Source of the DNA: Methylonatrum sp040877625
GTDB lineage: Bacteria; Pseudomonadota; Gammaproteobacteria; Nitrococcales; Aquisalimonadaceae
Length of the DNA stretch: 64,000 nt
Direction of reading: 5' to 3'
Assembly: GCA_040877625.1 (NCBI GenBank)
Contig: JBBDNK010000041.1
Coordinates: forward strand, 186,001 to 250,000
Every line of letters starts with the position of its first letter. The first letter of the stretch is position 1. Shown one piece after another: positions 19,070 through 27,301 of this stretch. A program made the translations under genes and the position numbers. The notes beneath the pieces were generated by a model, which saw nothing but the letters and a program-made list of their open reading frames with translations, was not told where the DNA came from and searched no databases.

Positions 19070-19753
19070 ATGACTATTTCATTTCCCAGACGTTGGCCGG
19101 CGCGCTTTCCGGACCGCATACAGCTTTATTCATTGGCCACGCCGAACGGCCAGAAAGTCAGCACGATGCTGGAGGAAACGGGGTTGCCTTATGAGGCGCA
19201 CCGCATTGATATCGTTAGCGGTGAACAGTTCGATGAAAGTTTCATCAAAATCAACCCCAACTCCAAGATCCCCGCCATCATCGACCCCGACGGCCCGGAC
19301 GGTAAGCCGGCGGGGTTCATGGAATCCGGTGCCATTCTCATGTATCTGGCGGAGAAGTCGGGCCGCTTTCTACCGCGGGATTCCGCGAGGCGCTGGGAAA
19401 CGCTTCAGTGGCTGTTTTTCCAGGTAGGCCACATTGGCCCCATGTTTGGCCAGTTCGGTCACTTCTACAAGTATGCCGCCGACAAGACCACCGATGATTA
19501 CGGCGTGACGCGCTATACCGCGGAAACCCGACGCCTGCTGGCCGTTCTGGAGCGGCGCCTGCAGGGACGCGATTGGATCATGGGAAGCGAACTGACCATT
19601 GCCGACTTCGCCATTGCACCCTGGGTCAAGGGGCTTGATTGGTACGACGGGCACGACGTACTGGGAACCGACGCGTTCGAGCGCGTGGTGGCCTGGCGAG
19701 ACCGCTTTTATGCCCGCCCGGGCGTTCAGGCGGGCATGACCGTGTGTGCGTAA
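19070..19753 (+). CDS. Glutathione S-transferase, Nu class (YfcG/YghU-like)
   Basis: The protein of about 227 aa has a thioredoxin-like N-terminal domain with LYSLATPNGQKVSTMLEETG, the TPNGQKV glutathione-binding loop of Nu-class enzymes. NPNSKIPAIIDPDG and ESGAILMYLAEKSGRFLP follow, then a helical C-terminal domain (MGSELTIADFAIAPWVKGLD). Nu-class GSTs act mainly as glutathione-disulfide reductases or peroxidases. ATG 19070 is taken as the start; a TTG at 19037 would add 11 residues. A terminator follows at 19826. Confidence 0.88.
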   Translation: MTISFPRRWPARFPDRIQLYSLATPNGQKVSTMLEETGLPYEAHRIDIVSGEQFDESFIKINPNSKIPAIIDPDGPDGKPAGFMESGAILMYLAEKSGRFLPRDSARRWETLQWLFFQVGHIGPMFGQFGHFYKYAADKTTDDYGVTRYTAETRRLLAVLERRLQGRDWIMGSELTIADFAIAPWVKGLDWYDGHDVLGTDAFERVVAWRDRFYARPGVQAGMTVCA

Positions 19754-19825
19754 GCATCATGCCGTTCATGTTGTTAATCGCGACCGACCAACCGTAGGAC
19801 GATAATCAAGCCGCCAGGGGCGGGT

Positions 19826-19848
19826 CGAGCGCCCCCGGCGCTCGGTTT
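19826..19848. terminator. Terminator hairpin between GST and thiolase genes
   Basis: CGAGCGCC (19826-19833) and GGCGCTCG (19837-19844) form an 8-bp GC-rich stem with a CCC loop, followed by GTTTCT. It lies between convergent genes, and its tail touches the thiolase stop, so it may serve both directions. Confidence 0.6.
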
Positions 19849-21033
19849 CTATTCCAGCCTTTCCAGTGCCAGGGCAATACCCTGGCCGCCGCCGATACAG
19901 AGTGTCACCATGCCTTTGCGCTCTCCCATGCGCTGCATGGCATGCAGCAGGCGCACGGTCAGGATCGCGCCTGTTGCGCCAATCGGGTGGCCATGGGCGA
20001 TGGCGCCACCCTCCGGATTCACGATGTCTTCGGCAAACCCCAGTTCGCGCATGACGACCAGCGCGATGGCTGCAAACGCCTCGTTGATTTCCACACGGTC
20101 CAAATCGGCGATGCCCCAACCGGCCCGTTCCAGGGCCATGCGCACAGCCGGCACCGGGCCGATGCCGAACTTGCCGGGTTCCACCGCGGCTATGCCCCAC
20201 GACACCAGGCGCGCCATTGGGGCAAGGCCCTGCTTCTCGGCCCAGTCACGGTCGGCCAGCACCATGGCGGCCGCGGCCGAATTTAGGCCGGGGGCATTGC
20301 CCGCGGTAATTGTGCCATCCTCGCGGAATGCCGGGCGCAGCCGCGCCAGCGCGTCCACGGTCGCCTCAGGCCGATTGTGCTCATCTTTTGCGAACACCAC
20401 CGGTTCTTTGCGGCTGGGCACCTCAACAGGGACGATTTCGGCGTCGAACAGCCCGTCGGCCTGCGCCTTCGAGAACCGCTGGTGCGAGCGGGCCGCCCAG
20501 CGATCCTGATCTTCACGGTTGATCCCATGCTCTTTCACCAGATCCTCGGTGTGCCAGCCGGAATGCTTGCCCGAGAAGGCGTCGTTCAGGCCGTCGAGGA
20601 GCATGGAATCCAGGATCCGGCCATCACCCATCCGGTAACCCCAGCGGGCCTTGTCCAGCAGAAAGGGTGCCCGGTCCATATTCTCCAGCCCACCCGCCAC
20701 ACCGCAGCGCGCATGGCCGAGCAGGATCTCCTGCGCGACGCTGACCACCGCCTGCGCACCGGAGCCGCAAACCCGGTTAACCGTCATCGCAGGTACGGAC
20801 ACCGGCACGGTCCCGTTTATCGCCGCCTGTCGGGCGGGATTCATGCGGTTACCGGCCTGGACCACATTGCCCATGGCAACGGTATCGACGGACTCCCCGG
20901 TGATGCCCGCCCTCCGCAGCGCATCCTTGATGACAGCGGCACCCAGATCAACTGCCGGAACGTCCTTCAGACTTCCGCCGTAGGTGCCGATGGCGGTACG
21001 TACCGGGCTACAGAGGACACTATCGCGTGACAT
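19849..21033 (-). CDS. Acetyl-CoA acetyltransferase (thiolase II)
   Basis: The protein of about 394 aa has the full thiolase signature set: nucleophilic Cys in VNRVCGSGAQAVVSVAQE (about residue 90), His in GGAIAHGHPIGATGA (about 345-350) and the second Cys in VTLCIGGGQGIALALE near the C-terminus. This is the biosynthetic acetoacetyl-CoA thiolase type (PhaA/AtoB). Start at ATG 21033 is supported by GAGG about nine bases upstream and the normal N-terminus; the frame remains open further upstream to 21153 without support. No phaB or phaC is adjacent, so its role (PHB, beta-oxidation or acetoacetate use with the AtoE-like transporter at 42869) is open. Confidence 0.92.
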   Translation of the reverse strand: MSRDSVLCSPVRTAIGTYGGSLKDVPAVDLGAAVIKDALRRAGITGESVDTVAMGNVVQAGNRMNPARQAAINGTVPVSVPAMTVNRVCGSGAQAVVSVAQEILLGHARCGVAGGLENMDRAPFLLDKARWGYRMGDGRILDSMLLDGLNDAFSGKHSGWHTEDLVKEHGINREDQDRWAARSHQRFSKAQADGLFDAEIVPVEVPSRKEPVVFAKDEHNRPEATVDALARLRPAFREDGTITAGNAPGLNSAAAAMVLADRDWAEKQGLAPMARLVSWGIAAVEPGKFGIGPVPAVRMALERAGWGIADLDRVEINEAFAAIALVVMRELGFAEDIVNPEGGAIAHGHPIGATGAILTVRLLHAMQRMGERKGMVTLCIGGGQGIALALERLE

Positions 21034-21307
21034 GATGAAAACCTCGTTTCTCCAGTGAACATCCGGGTCCGGATGCTGCCGATTACAAAGTATGGCCTTT
21101 GCTGGAACGGCGTGCCTGATCTGGCGCAGGGTCAGCGCAGGAGCCTGCGACACCTTCCCGGTACTGACTCCGCACGCGATGCCGAATCGGCCGCGGCACG
21201 TACCTGGTGTCCCTAGGGGTTATTTTTAAGCATCCGCCGGCGCTCCCATCCGGCTGCCATGAACTAGTGTTTTGACATGTCGCGCAAAGTACTTAACGGG
21301 AGTCATC

Positions 21308-22339
21308 ATGCTAGCAGCCAGAGAAACCGCCACTGCGTTGGGACGGGAAGGCGCCGGAGCAGGTGCATCCTGGAGCAGCCTCTTCATGGGGGCGATTATC
21401 GCCCTCGGGGTGATCTTCCTGCTCACACTGATGGGCGTCGCCCTCGGCCTCACCATTGTCGATCCGGCCAGGGATGCGGATCCGCTTGCGGGCATCCCGG
21501 TGGGCGCCGGAATCTACCTTGTCATAGTTCACCTCATTGCCATGGCCATCGGCGGCTACACCGCAGCCAGACTGGCGGGGTCCGCATGGCTCACGCGGGC
21601 CATCCTGCACGGTGCAGCGGTCTGGGCGCTGGTTTCGTTCCTGATTCTGATGCTTGCGACCACCGGGGTTGGTTTCCTGGTCTCCGGCGCCGCCGCAGCC
21701 GTTACAACGGTGACCGGCGGTGCGGGGCAGGCAATGGAAGGCCTTATTCCCGAGGACATGGGATTGCCCGATCTCGCCAGCGCCGAAATGGTAACCCCCG
21801 ACGATTTCATCTCCACCCTGCCGCAGGAGACGCAAAATAGCCTGCGTGACCAGAATGTGGGCGTTGATCAGATTCGCGATGCGGGCGACGATGCCATCGG
21901 CCAGGTCTTCGGCCAACAGGAGCAGCGGGAGATGCAGCAGGCCTTCATGCGCACCGCGATGGCGATCATGCGAGATCCGGCGGCAGCGGACCAGGCAATC
22001 AACCGGCTCACCAACGAGCTTACCGGCCCAAACGGCGTACTTTCCGAAGATGACCGTCAGCAGGCGGCGCAGGTAGTACAGATCAGGCTGAACCTGTCAC
22101 AGAATGACGCCGGTGCCATTGTCGAGGGCTGGCAGCAACAGATGGAGCAATCGGTGCAGGGCGCCCGGACATCGCTTGAAGGCGTTCAGCGCCAGGCCAC
22201 CTCGGTCGCCCAGGATATCGCGGACGCGGTTTCCGCCGCCGCCTGGTTCATCTTTATCGCCTCCCTGCTCGGTCTGCTGGCGGCCATCGGCGGCGCGTGG
22301 CTCGGTCGTCCGCCGTTAGTAGCGCCGGATCGCGTGTAA
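21308..22339 (+). CDS. Multi-TM membrane protein of unknown function, 343 aa
   Basis: Three hydrophobic segments lie in the N-terminal 130 residues (SLFMGAIIALGVIFLLTLMG; IYLVIVHLIAMAIGGYTAAR; AVWALVSFLILMLATTGVGF) and one at the C-terminus (AAWFIFIASLLGLLAAIGGA). Between them is a soluble, helix-rich region of about 170 residues with many Gln, Asp and Ala. ATG 21308 follows a GGGAG ribosome-binding site and is preferred over TTG 21272. I do not recognise the family. It looks like a membrane protein with a helical cytoplasmic or periplasmic insert, and the C-terminal helices could be coiled coil. Confidence 0.7.
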   Translation: MLAARETATALGREGAGAGASWSSLFMGAIIALGVIFLLTLMGVALGLTIVDPARDADPLAGIPVGAGIYLVIVHLIAMAIGGYTAARLAGSAWLTRAILHGAAVWALVSFLILMLATTGVGFLVSGAAAAVTTVTGGAGQAMEGLIPEDMGLPDLASAEMVTPDDFISTLPQETQNSLRDQNVGVDQIRDAGDDAIGQVFGQQEQREMQQAFMRTAMAIMRDPAAADQAINRLTNELTGPNGVLSEDDRQQAAQVVQIRLNLSQNDAGAIVEGWQQQMEQSVQGARTSLEGVQRQATSVAQDIADAVSAAAWFIFIASLLGLLAAIGGAWLGRPPLVAPDRV

Positions 22340-22372
22340 ATGGACAGCGCCATCGCCAATGACAAGGCGCCA

Positions 22373-23590
22373 TCAGCCTCGCTGCGAACGTATGCCAATG
22401 GCCGCCAGCAGCGAGGCCGCCGCCGCGTACACGGCGAAGGCTCCGGCCAGGCCCGAGGGCATGACTCCGGCGTCCAGAAACACGCCGGCCAGCACCGGAG
22501 CCAGCGCCGTGGTCATCACCATGCATGACTGCGCGACGGCACGTATCGACCCTAGATGGGTGGTGCCGTATAGCTCGGCCCACAGCGACCCCATAATGGT
22601 TCCCGCAGCGCCCACGCTCAAGCCCGCGCACGCCAGGTAGACAGGCGCCACCCAGTCACCGACCGCAAGGCTCAACGTCGCCATTCCAAGAATCATCGGC
22701 ACGAGGTAATAGGGCACCAGCCGTCTGGCACCCACGCGGTCCACCAGCGGGCCGGTCGCCAGCAGCACCAGCAGATGCGTCACGGCATACCCGGTAAAAC
22801 TGTAGGCCAGCCATCGCAGGCTCCAACCCTGTTCCACGGCCAGCGGGACCTGGTGGATGAACAGTGCGGTAATGATGAACGGCGGTGCCATGACCGCGGG
22901 CAGCAGGGTGTAGAACAACGGATGCCGCAGCACCTCGGAGAGGCGCCGGTCACGCTGATCATGGGCCTGTTCGGACAACTGTCGACGCATCTCGTGGTCG
23001 GCCTGCCGGCGGTCGTGCCCTCGCAAAGACGCAAGAGCCAACGGCAGCATGATCAGCACCATCACGCCCGCGGCGGCGGCCCATGTCATCCGCCAGCCGG
23101 CCGCGGCGGCCGCCGAGACCATCAACAGCGGCATGATGCCCTCGGCGATGGGCAGGCCCATTGCCGCAATGCTGACCGCCTTGCCACGGCCGGCCTCGAA
23201 ATAGCGGGCCATACTGGTCTGCGCGACATGCACCATCAGCCCCTGGCCGGTGAGCCGCAGCACGAAGAAGGCTACGGTCAGCATAACGACACCCCGGCTG
23301 CCCGCGAGCAGCGCACAGCCGACGCCGGCGCCCACCAGAACCACGGCGGTCATGCGGCGCAGATCGACCCGATCCACCAGCCTCCCGGCCCAGATCAGGG
23401 TCACCGCGCTGGCAAGGGTGGCCAGCGAATAGATCAGGCCGAAACTGGCGTTGGTCAGTGCAAATGCTTCACGCAGGTGGCCGCCGAAGAGCGATAACAC
23501 AAAGGTCTGGCCGACGCTGGAGAGCCCCACGAGCAGTACACCGAAGCCAAGAAAGCGCCGATGCGCGAGAATGAAGCGGAAATAGTCCAA
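22373..23590 (-). CDS. MFS transporter, 12 TM
   Basis: The 405-aa hydrophobic protein has about 12 membrane helices. It shows the MFS loop motif in FGLIYSLATLASAVTLIWAG plus RLVDRV after helix 2, and the repeat in the second half (LLATGPLVDRVGARRL). The central hydrophilic loop is Arg-rich (SLRGHDRRQADHEMRRQ). The start appears to be TTG 23590. It resembles oxalate/formate-antiporter-like or YbfB-type MFS proteins, and the substrate is not predictable. It converges on the membrane protein gene and is divergent from the methyltransferase. Confidence 0.8.
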   Translation of the reverse strand: MDYFRFILAHRRFLGFGVLLVGLSSVGQTFVLSLFGGHLREAFALTNASFGLIYSLATLASAVTLIWAGRLVDRVDLRRMTAVVLVGAGVGCALLAGSRGVVMLTVAFFVLRLTGQGLMVHVAQTSMARYFEAGRGKAVSIAAMGLPIAEGIMPLLMVSAAAAAGWRMTWAAAAGVMVLIMLPLALASLRGHDRRQADHEMRRQLSEQAHDQRDRRLSEVLRHPLFYTLLPAVMAPPFIITALFIHQVPLAVEQGWSLRWLAYSFTGYAVTHLLVLLATGPLVDRVGARRLVPYYLVPMILGMATLSLAVGDWVAPVYLACAGLSVGAAGTIMGSLWAELYGTTHLGSIRAVAQSCMVMTTALAPVLAGVFLDAGVMPSGLAGAFAVYAAAASLLAAIGIRSQRG

Positions 23591-23750
23591 TGGGGTCTAC
23601 CGATATCCTTCGGGACCGGGAAGGATATATCCGACCATGTGCTGATTGCCATACCGGGCAGCGGATGCAGTATCCTCCGGTCTCGCGCCCGGTCGGAAGC
23701 CGGGGGTCCCGACTACCGAACATCACGGGCATTTACTCAACGTACAGGCC

Positions 23751-24413
23751 ATGACTCACAACCATTCACGGGAACCGCGCCCCTGTCCTCTCTGCCGTTC
23801 GCCGCAGGGAGAACCGTATGCGCAACTGCGGCGGCGGCATTATTTCCTGTGCCGCATCTGCGATCTGGTCTGGCTTTGCCCGCAACAGCGGCTCGATGCG
23901 GAAGCGGAGCGGGCACACTACGACACCCACGAGAACAATCCGGCGGACGTCGGCTATCGAACGTTCCTTGAACAACTGGCAACGCCGCTGATGCAACGCC
24001 TTCAGCCCGGCGCGGATGGCCTGGATTATGGATCCGGCCCCGGACCGACCTTGTCGGTGATGCTGGAAGAGCAGGGGTTTTCGATGCGCCTGTTCGATCC
24101 GCTTTTTGCTCCGGATAGCGGCGTACTGGCGCGGCAGTACGATTTCATCACCTGCACCGAAACGGCGGAGCACTTCTTCTCGCCGTCCGACGAATTCGCC
24201 CGCCTTGACCAGCTGCTGCGCCCCGGCGGGTGGCTGGGCATCATGACGGGATTCCGGCCTCCGGCCGATGCCTTCGCCGCCTGGCACTACGTGCGGGACC
24301 CCACGCATGTCTGTTTCTACAGCGTGGAAACCATGGCCTGGATCGCCCGCCACTACGGCTGGACGCTGGAAATGCCCGGCAATAATGTCGCGCTCTTCCG
24401 CAAGCCCGGCTAA
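23751..24413 (+). CDS. Zinc-ribbon plus class I SAM methyltransferase
   Basis: The protein of about 220 aa has an N-terminal Cys4 zinc-ribbon-like element (CPLC and CRIC within residues 12-40) followed by a Methyltransf_23-type domain. That domain has GLDYGSGPGPTLSVMLEEQG as the SAM motif, DFITCTETAEHFFSPSDEFA, and RPGGWLGIMTGF. The arrangement matches small stand-alone bacterial methyltransferases of unknown substrate. ATG 23751 is chosen since the conserved domain starts there; the frame is open upstream to 23646. It converges with the formate dehydrogenase operon. Confidence 0.82.
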   Translation: MTHNHSREPRPCPLCRSPQGEPYAQLRRRHYFLCRICDLVWLCPQQRLDAEAERAHYDTHENNPADVGYRTFLEQLATPLMQRLQPGADGLDYGSGPGPTLSVMLEEQGFSMRLFDPLFAPDSGVLARQYDFITCTETAEHFFSPSDEFARLDQLLRPGGWLGIMTGFRPPADAFAAWHYVRDPTHVCFYSVETMAWIARHYGWTLEMPGNNVALFRKPG

Positions 24414-24443
24414 AGCCCTCCGTGGCGGCTTCGATGAGCGCTG

Positions 24444-26621
24444 CTAAAGCCGCAGCGGCTCCACCTGCACGGCGCAGATCTTGAACTCCGGGATCTTGGC
24501 GAGCGGATCCAGGCTGGGGTTGGTGAGCAGGTTGGCCGCCGCTTCGCGAAAGTGCATGGGGATAAACAGCGTGCCGCGGGCGACCGCGTCCGTGAGATTG
24601 GCTTTCAGACTGACACTGCCGCGCCTTGAGCGCACGCGCACCCAGTCGCCATCGGCCACCTGCAGGGCCGCTGCGTCCTGGGGGTGCAGTTCCACGCGCG
24701 CCTCGGGGGCGATTGCATCCAGCGCCGAGGAGCGTCGGGTCATCACGCCGGTATGCCAATGTTCGAGCTGCCGGCCGGTGTTGAGGATAAAGGGCCAGTC
24801 GTCGTCGGTCAGCTCCGGCGCCGCCGCGCTCTCGGCAGCGACCAGCCGCGCGCGGCCGATCGGGAAGGTATCGCTGAACAGGACTTTCTCCCCTTCGGAT
24901 GCCGGATCGGGGCAGGGATACCAGCGCCCACGGTCGCCCAGCACCGCATGGGAAAGGTTCTTGTACAACGGCGTTGCCTGAACGAATTCATCGAACACGG
25001 CCGAGACGTCCGCGTAGTTCATGGCGTACCCCATGCGGTTTGCCACCTCGCAGAGAATCTCCCAGTCCTGCCGCGCCTCGCCCGGCAGCCCGCGCACCGG
25101 CCGGCCGATCTGCACGCGGCGATCGGTATTGGTGTAGGTGCCGGTTTTCTCCAGGGCCGAGCTGGCCGGCAGTATCACATCGGCGAATTCGGCGGTCTCG
25201 GTGAGGAAGATGTCCTGCACCACGAGGAACTCCAGGTTCGAGAGCGCCTCGCGGACCTTGTTGATGTCCGGGTCGGACATGAAGGGGTTCTCGCCCTGGC
25301 AATACAGGCCGCGAATCCTGCCGTCCAGCGCGCCGTGAGTGATCTCCACCGTGGTCAGGCCGGCACTGGCGGATAACGGCACGCCCCACAGCTGCTCGAA
25401 GCGGGCGCGCACGCTGTCGTCCGTCACCGACTGATAACCGGGGTAGTACATGGGGATGAGCCCGGCATCCGAGGCGCCCTGAACATTATTCTGGCCGCGC
25501 AGCGGATGCAGGCCCGTGCCGGGCCGGCCGACATTGCCGGTCAGCAGCGCCAGGGCGATCAGGCAGCGCGCATTATTGGTGCCGAACACATGCTGGCTGA
25601 TGCCCATGCCCCAGAAGAACATCGCGGTGGCGGCGCTGCCGAGCGTGCGCGCAAAGCGCACGATCTCCTCCGCGGGTACGCCGCATTCACTGCCGGCCAG
25701 CGCCGGAGTGTAGCGGCTGGCGACCGCGCGCAGGTCCTCGAAGCCCTCGGTGCGCGCGGCGACGAAGCCGCTGTCGTAAAGCCCCTCTTCAATCAGCACG
25801 TGGAGCACGCCGTTGTAGAAGGCGACGTCCGTACCCGGTCGGATCTGCACGTACTGCTCGGCGAAATCGGCAATCGGCGGGCGGCGCACATTGACCACCA
25901 GCAGCTTCGTGCCTTTCTCGGCGGCATCCTTGATGAACGAGGCGGCCACCGGGTGGTTGGCCGTGGGGTTGCAGCCTGAAAGCACCGCGACGTCGGCATT
26001 CTCCACGTCCCGCACCACGTTGGTCACGGCACCGGAGCCGAGGCCCTCGATCAGGGCGTACACGGATGAGGCGTGACACAGGCGCGTGCAGTGATCGACG
26101 TTATTGGTGCCGAACACGGCGCGCACCAGCTTCTGGAACAGATAGGCCTCCTCATTGGAGCCCTTGGCGGAGCCGAAGCCGGCAAGGCTGTCGGCACCGT
26201 GTTGTTGACGGATGTCGAGCAGCCGCCGCGCCACCAGATCCAGCGCTTCGTCCCAGCTCGCCTCGCGGAAATGCGGCAGTACCTCGTCGTAATCGACAAT
26301 ACTGCCGGGCTTGCGGGGGCCGCTGCTGTCGGCCTTGGAAAACGCGCTCAGCGGGCCTTTCGGGTAGCTGGTCTCGCGCCGGATCAGCGGTCTGGTGAGT
26401 CGCTGGGGATGGGCCGCATAATCAACGCCGTAGCGCCCTTTCACACACAGCCGACCGGCGTTTGCGCTGCCGTCGCGGCCGCGGCCATACAGCACCCGGC
26501 CGTCGCCGTCGGCAACGTAACTGACCGCGCAGCCGACCCCGCAATACGGGCAGACGGTCGCCACCTCGTTAACCGGCACCGGCGTTGCGGCGGTAACGGC
26601 TGAACCTGTAAAACGCTTCAT
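24444..26621 (-). CDS. fdhA: NAD-dependent formate dehydrogenase, molybdopterin catalytic subunit
   Basis: The protein of about 725 aa starts with one [4Fe-4S] motif (CPYCGVGCAVSY with a further Cys near residue 60) and contains the molybdopterin oxidoreductase domain. The active-site segment reads HCTRLCHASS, placing Cys where some formate dehydrogenases carry selenocysteine, with the conserved adjacent His. The C-terminal dinucleotide-binding domain (FILNTGRQLEHWHTGVMTRR) is intact. Start at ATG 26621 overlaps the stop of the ferredoxin subunit gene (ATGA). It is shorter than FdsA of Cupriavidus or Rhodobacter, whose N-terminal Fe-S region is here a separate gene. No fdhD or chaperone gene is adjacent. 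Confidence 0.9.
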   Translation of the reverse strand: MKRFTGSAVTAATPVPVNEVATVCPYCGVGCAVSYVADGDGRVLYGRGRDGSANAGRLCVKGRYGVDYAAHPQRLTRPLIRRETSYPKGPLSAFSKADSSGPRKPGSIVDYDEVLPHFREASWDEALDLVARRLLDIRQQHGADSLAGFGSAKGSNEEAYLFQKLVRAVFGTNNVDHCTRLCHASSVYALIEGLGSGAVTNVVRDVENADVAVLSGCNPTANHPVAASFIKDAAEKGTKLLVVNVRRPPIADFAEQYVQIRPGTDVAFYNGVLHVLIEEGLYDSGFVAARTEGFEDLRAVASRYTPALAGSECGVPAEEIVRFARTLGSAATAMFFWGMGISQHVFGTNNARCLIALALLTGNVGRPGTGLHPLRGQNNVQGASDAGLIPMYYPGYQSVTDDSVRARFEQLWGVPLSASAGLTTVEITHGALDGRIRGLYCQGENPFMSDPDINKVREALSNLEFLVVQDIFLTETAEFADVILPASSALEKTGTYTNTDRRVQIGRPVRGLPGEARQDWEILCEVANRMGYAMNYADVSAVFDEFVQATPLYKNLSHAVLGDRGRWYPCPDPASEGEKVLFSDTFPIGRARLVAAESAAAPELTDDDWPFILNTGRQLEHWHTGVMTRRSSALDAIAPEARVELHPQDAAALQVADGDWVRVRSRRGSVSLKANLTDAVARGTLFIPMHFREAAANLLTNPSLDPLAKIPEFKICAVQVEPLRL

Positions 26622-27301
26622 GCCCCATCTCCTTCGCCGCGCCGCAGCCACAGACCGTGCACCGCCTTGTTGGTCAGCGCCCCGGTGGGGCAGACTGCCA
26701 CGCATTCGCCGCACGACACACAGGTGCTCTCGGCCATGGCCGCGTCCAGGTCGAAGGCGATGCGTGCGGTGTAACCCTTGCCGGTGCGGGTCATCACATT
26801 ATTGTGCTGGATCTCGTCACAGCCGCGGATGCAGCGGTCGCAGAGTATGCAGGCCTGGTGATCGACCGCAATCACCGGTGAGGACTGGTCAGCGCCTCGC
26901 GGGCAGCCCTCGGCACCATCCGGCAGATCGACCGCCTCGATACCGTAGCGGCGTGCCAGCGCGTAGAGCATATCGTCGCCGGTGGTCGCCTCGCGGGCGC
27001 TCTCCGCCGGCTGCTCGGAGAGCAGCATCAGGGTGAGCATGCGCCGGTGACGTTCGACGTCCGCACTGTCGGTGACGACCTGCATGCCGTCCTCGCAGGG
27101 CCGCACGCAGGCGGCGGTGAGATTGCGCTGGCCGGTATCCACCACGCACAGGCGGCAGGCGCCCACCGGGCGGAGCCTGGGGTCATGACAGAGTGCCGGG
27201 ATGTCGATGCCGAGCGCTCTGGCGGCATCCCAGACGCTGGTACCGGCCGGCACCGAGATGTCGCGGCCGTCAATGGTCAGGTTTACCTGTTCCGCGCTCA
27301 T
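26618..27301 (-). CDS. 2Fe-2S/4Fe-4S ferredoxin subunit of formate dehydrogenase
   Basis: The 227-aa protein has an N-terminal 2Fe-2S ferredoxin domain of NuoG type (ALCHDPRLRPVGACRLCVVD and CVRPC) and a C-terminal ferredoxin module with CILCDRCIRGCDE and CVSCGECVAVCPTGAL. These domains correspond to the N-terminal part of FdsA-type catalytic subunits or NuoG. They would pass electrons from the molybdenum centre to the FMN subunit. It overlaps its neighbours by 4 bases on both sides (ATGA), indicating a tight operon. Confidence 0.9.
   Translation of the reverse strand: MSAEQVNLTIDGRDISVPAGTSVWDAARALGIDIPALCHDPRLRPVGACRLCVVDTGQRNLTAACVRPCEDGMQVVTDSADVERHRRMLTLMLLSEQPAESAREATTGDDMLYALARRYGIEAVDLPDGAEGCPRGADQSSPVIAVDHQACILCDRCIRGCDEIQHNNVMTRTGKGYTARIAFDLDAAMAESTCVSCGECVAVCPTGALTNKAVHGLWLRRGEGDGA

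Noticed and set aside
19849..21153. Long N-terminal extension of the thiolase
   Set aside because: The extra 40 residues precede the normal thiolase start, and the ribosome-binding site is in front of ATG 21033.
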